A stretch of DNA of 7,955 nucleotides from Kiritimatiellia bacterium (GTDB taxonomy: Bacteria > Verrucomicrobiota > Kiritimatiellia > RFP12 > UBA1067). The notes under the pieces are model-generated. The model was not told the origin of the DNA, did no database searches, and saw nothing but the letters and a program-made list of their open reading frames with translations. The stretch covers positions 1 through 7,955 of the forward strand of contig JAGCPM010000036.1 in NCBI GenBank assembly GCA_017965685.1, read 5' to 3'. Made by a program: the position numbers and the translations under genes. This document shows, piece by piece, positions 7,014 to 7,955 of this stretch (the first letter of the stretch is position 1; every line of letters begins with the position of its first letter).

Positions 7014-7361
7014 CTATTCCCGTTCAATGAGACCTTCCGGATACTCCAGCCCATCTTCAAAGATAAGCTTGCCGCCTTTTTCGACCGTATATGCAGCGTA
7101 ACGGACATTAGGGATGTCGCCGTCATCCGTCCTTGCGTCCGGAGGCGGAGTTTCTGTTTTCGCAACGAAGTCTGTTTTGCATTTCCCGGATGTGATGAAT
7201 GTGACGCCGTTGCAAATCCTGATGTGACAGGCCTTGACCTTAGGCCACATGAATGTGCCCGATCCCTTGAACACAAAATGTTCTATGCGAGAATATTTAC
7301 CGCTCTTGGGATCGTAGAGCTCGTGGAAATACCGCGCATCTTCGGCCGCCTCGTCCTTCAT
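7014..7361 (-). CDS. Unrecognised 115-residue protein or C-terminal fragment
   Basis: I do not recognise this protein. It begins MKDEAAEDARYFHELYDP and reads as a soluble, mixed-charge protein with three cysteines in a stretch of beta-like alternation (KACHIRICNGVTFITSGKC). A proline/aspartate-rich linker (TETPPPDARTDDGD) follows, then VEKGGKLIFEDGLEYPEG. There is no signal peptide or membrane segment. The ATG at 7361 has no Shine-Dalgarno, and in its own frame a TAG lies just upstream, inside CCTAGG at 7385-7390. The reading takes over exactly where the sigma-factor remnant stops making sense. It is therefore more likely the 3' part of a longer gene fused to the sigma remnant by deletion than a free-standing gene. 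GC is lower than in the 1-6712 genes. Confidence 0.4.
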   Translation of the reverse strand: MKDEAAEDARYFHELYDPKSGKYSRIEHFVFKGSGTFMWPKVKACHIRICNGVTFITSGKCKTDFVAKTETPPPDARTDDGDIPNVRYAAYTVEKGGKLIFEDGLEYPEGLIERE

Positions 7362-7545
7362 TATGTAAGTTGTTGACCGTGATGCCTAGGTCGGCGGCCA
7401 CGATCTCTTCCGCGTCCGCATGCTGAATGCCGCGCTGGAGCAGGCAGTTTTCGATCCATGGTGCGTAGTCGCGGTAGAATCTGGCCCAGCGGTTCTGGTC
7501 GTTATCGGCAAGCCCTTTGAGAAGCGTCGCTGTCGTTTCAAGCAT
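7297..7545 (-). pseudogene. Truncated ECF-type RNA polymerase sigma factor
   Basis: The ATG at 7545 has a good Shine-Dalgarno (AGGA, eight bases upstream) and opens MLETTATLLKGLADNDQNRW, then ARFYRDYAPWIENCLLQRGI and QHADAEEIV. This matches the start of sigma-70 region 2 in ECF factors, whose DAEEIVQ helix is followed by promoter-melting region 2.3-2.4. Here the text jumps from EEIV to AADLGITVNN, which looks like the helix-turn-helix of region 4. About 100 residues expected in between are absent. After ~7366 the frame runs out of phase over the downstream 115-codon ORF and ends at 7297 with no sigma character. I infer an internal deletion that leaves a non-functional product. A full ECF factor would be about 160-190 residues; this frame gives 82. 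Confidence 0.6.
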
Positions 7546-7571
7546 ATGGTTTGTCCTGTTATGATGCGCGA

Positions 7572-7601
7572 AGTATATCATAATATGCATTGCCTGCGCA
7601 A
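7572..7601 (-). promoter_or_regulatory. Candidate sigma-70 promoter for the ECF remnant
   Basis: On the minus strand TTGCGC (7601-7596) and TATACT (7577-7572) are separated by 18 bases. The predicted transcript would start near 7564, about 20 bases before ATG 7545, leaving room for the AGGA ribosome site. The match is by eye and the -35 box is only partial. Confidence 0.45.
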
Positions 7602-7682
7602 GTCGCGTAAGATTCGCCGCCTGGCATACGAGTTGGTAGTGAGTGTGGTCGCTTTTTTTCATGGTGGTGAAATTTTGAACGA

Positions 7683-7747
7683 GTTGCCATGTAAAACAGC
7701 CTTTAGTCCCGTTGGCACGGAAATTGCTAAATACGAGACATGGCAAC
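7683..7747. repeat. Nested inverted repeat with 10-bp perfect outer arms
   Basis: GTTGCCATGT (7683-7692) is exactly complementary to ACATGGCAAC (7738-7747). Inside are TTTAG (7702-7706) with CTAAA (7727-7731), and CCGT (7709-7712) with ACGG (7717-7720) around a TGGC loop. The three nested pairs could fold into one long interrupted hairpin. There is no T-run after it on either strand, so it is a poor rho-independent terminator. It could be an operator, a structured leader or the scar of a small mobile element. Confidence 0.5.
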
Positions 7748-7797
7748 CTTTTGTAAACCTTCGTTCATGGCCGTGCGTCAGACATTCCAGTTTCAAT

Positions 7798-7827
7798 TTG
7801 ACCGGACTGGGCAAAATATGATAAAAT
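7798..7827 (+). promoter_or_regulatory. Candidate sigma-70 promoter, plus strand
   Basis: TTGACC (7798-7803) and TAAAAT (7822-7827) lie 18 bases apart, each one base from consensus. Transcription would start near 7834. That is downstream of ATG 7818, so if this promoter is used, translation of the right-edge ORF would have to begin later, for example at GTG 7866 behind AAGGA (7851-7855). Confidence 0.45.
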
Positions 7828-7955
7828 ATACGCCTGTTGAAAGCAACCATAAGGACTGTTACAAAGTGGAGAAGAACGGAAACTTGATTCTGACGGGCTG
7901 GGGCTACGCTGAATACGTGGCCTCGGCAGCGGTCGCATTGAAGGCACTTGGCGGC
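7818..7955 (+). CDS. Unassigned ORF, 3' end outside the window
   Basis: The frame has no stop from 7731 to the window's right edge (46 codons from this ATG). It reads MIKYTPVESNHKDCYKVEKN, then GNLILTGWGYAEYVASAAVA and LKALGG. The second half, with GWGYAEY followed by an alanine-rich amphipathic helix, looks like real protein and regains the GC-rich wobble of the left-hand genes. I cannot name the family. The start is uncertain: ATG 7740 and 7767 are also in frame, ATG 7818 has no Shine-Dalgarno, and GTG 7866 has AAGGA ten bases upstream and fits the promoter at 7798-7827. It points away from the sigma-factor remnant. Confidence 0.5.
   Translation, partial: MIKYTPVESNHKDCYKVEKNGNLILTGWGYAEYVASAAVALKALGG

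Noticed and set aside
7653..7672. Terminator-like element with T-run and TTTCA/TGAAA stem
   Set aside because: The stem is only five AT-rich pairs, and the long T-run precedes the stem on the plus strand; read on the minus strand it would be an A-run.
7683..7747. Integron attC site
   Set aside because: An attC needs RYYYAAC on the left and GTTRRRY on the right; here the arms are in the opposite order (GTT...AAC).
7420..7821. 133-codon plus-strand frame across the sigma remnant and the inverted repeat
   Set aside because: Half lies antisense to the recognisable sigma-factor sequence, the rest crosses both the promoter and the hairpin, and no domain is recognisable.
1..7955. tRNA, rRNA, CRISPR array, insertion sequence or riboswitch
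   Set aside because: I searched both strands by eye: no cloverleaf with TTCGA-type T-arm, no regularly spaced repeats beyond the single 14-bp pair, and no transposase-like frame.

Overview
The window reads as a chromosomal segment from an anaerobic, probably Gram-negative bacterium with GC-rich coding DNA. The anaerobe call rests on a recognisable HydF, the maturation GTPase of [FeFe]-hydrogenase. The ParC type (short N-terminal extension, HPHGDAS motif) and the surface-repeat remnant would fit the PVC/Bacteroidota side of the tree, with Kiritimatiellota or Lentisphaerota as possibilities. That taxonomic placement is inference and was not tested. Isoleucine is often encoded by ATA despite the high GC.

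Positions 1-6712 are one tightly packed plus-strand gene train: obg (cut by the left edge), a ParC-type topoisomerase IV A subunit, a large PLP-dependent Orn/Lys/Arg decarboxylase, hydF and ybeY. The gaps are 12 and 21 bases, followed by two 4-base stop/start overlaps (GTGA at 5196-5199 and ATGA at 6275-6278). The train therefore looks co-transcribed and, at its 3' end, translationally coupled. It mixes ribosome and RNA housekeeping (Obg, YbeY), chromosome decatenation (ParC), amino-acid decarboxylation and hydrogenase maturation. No hydE, hydG or hydrogenase gene is visible here.

From 6713 to the right end the character changes. Base composition drops, gene density falls and the pieces are broken. 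There is a signal-peptide-like start run into a two-repeat GxQIGL-type surface protein tail in another frame. On the minus strand there is a 115-codon unrecognised fragment, preceded by an ECF sigma factor whose region 2 N-terminus appears joined directly to a region 4-like helix. A plausible promoter for the sigma remnant, a nested inverted repeat (7683-7747) and a near-consensus plus-strand promoter follow. An incomplete plus-strand ORF then runs off the window's right edge. This stretch reads as a decaying accessory zone.

I see no convincing new defence, CRISPR or mobile system. The most notable points are a HydF without its canonical G4/G5 guanine-specificity motifs, the decarboxylase-hydF coupling, the deletion-scarred sigma factor and the unassigned partial ORF at the right edge.
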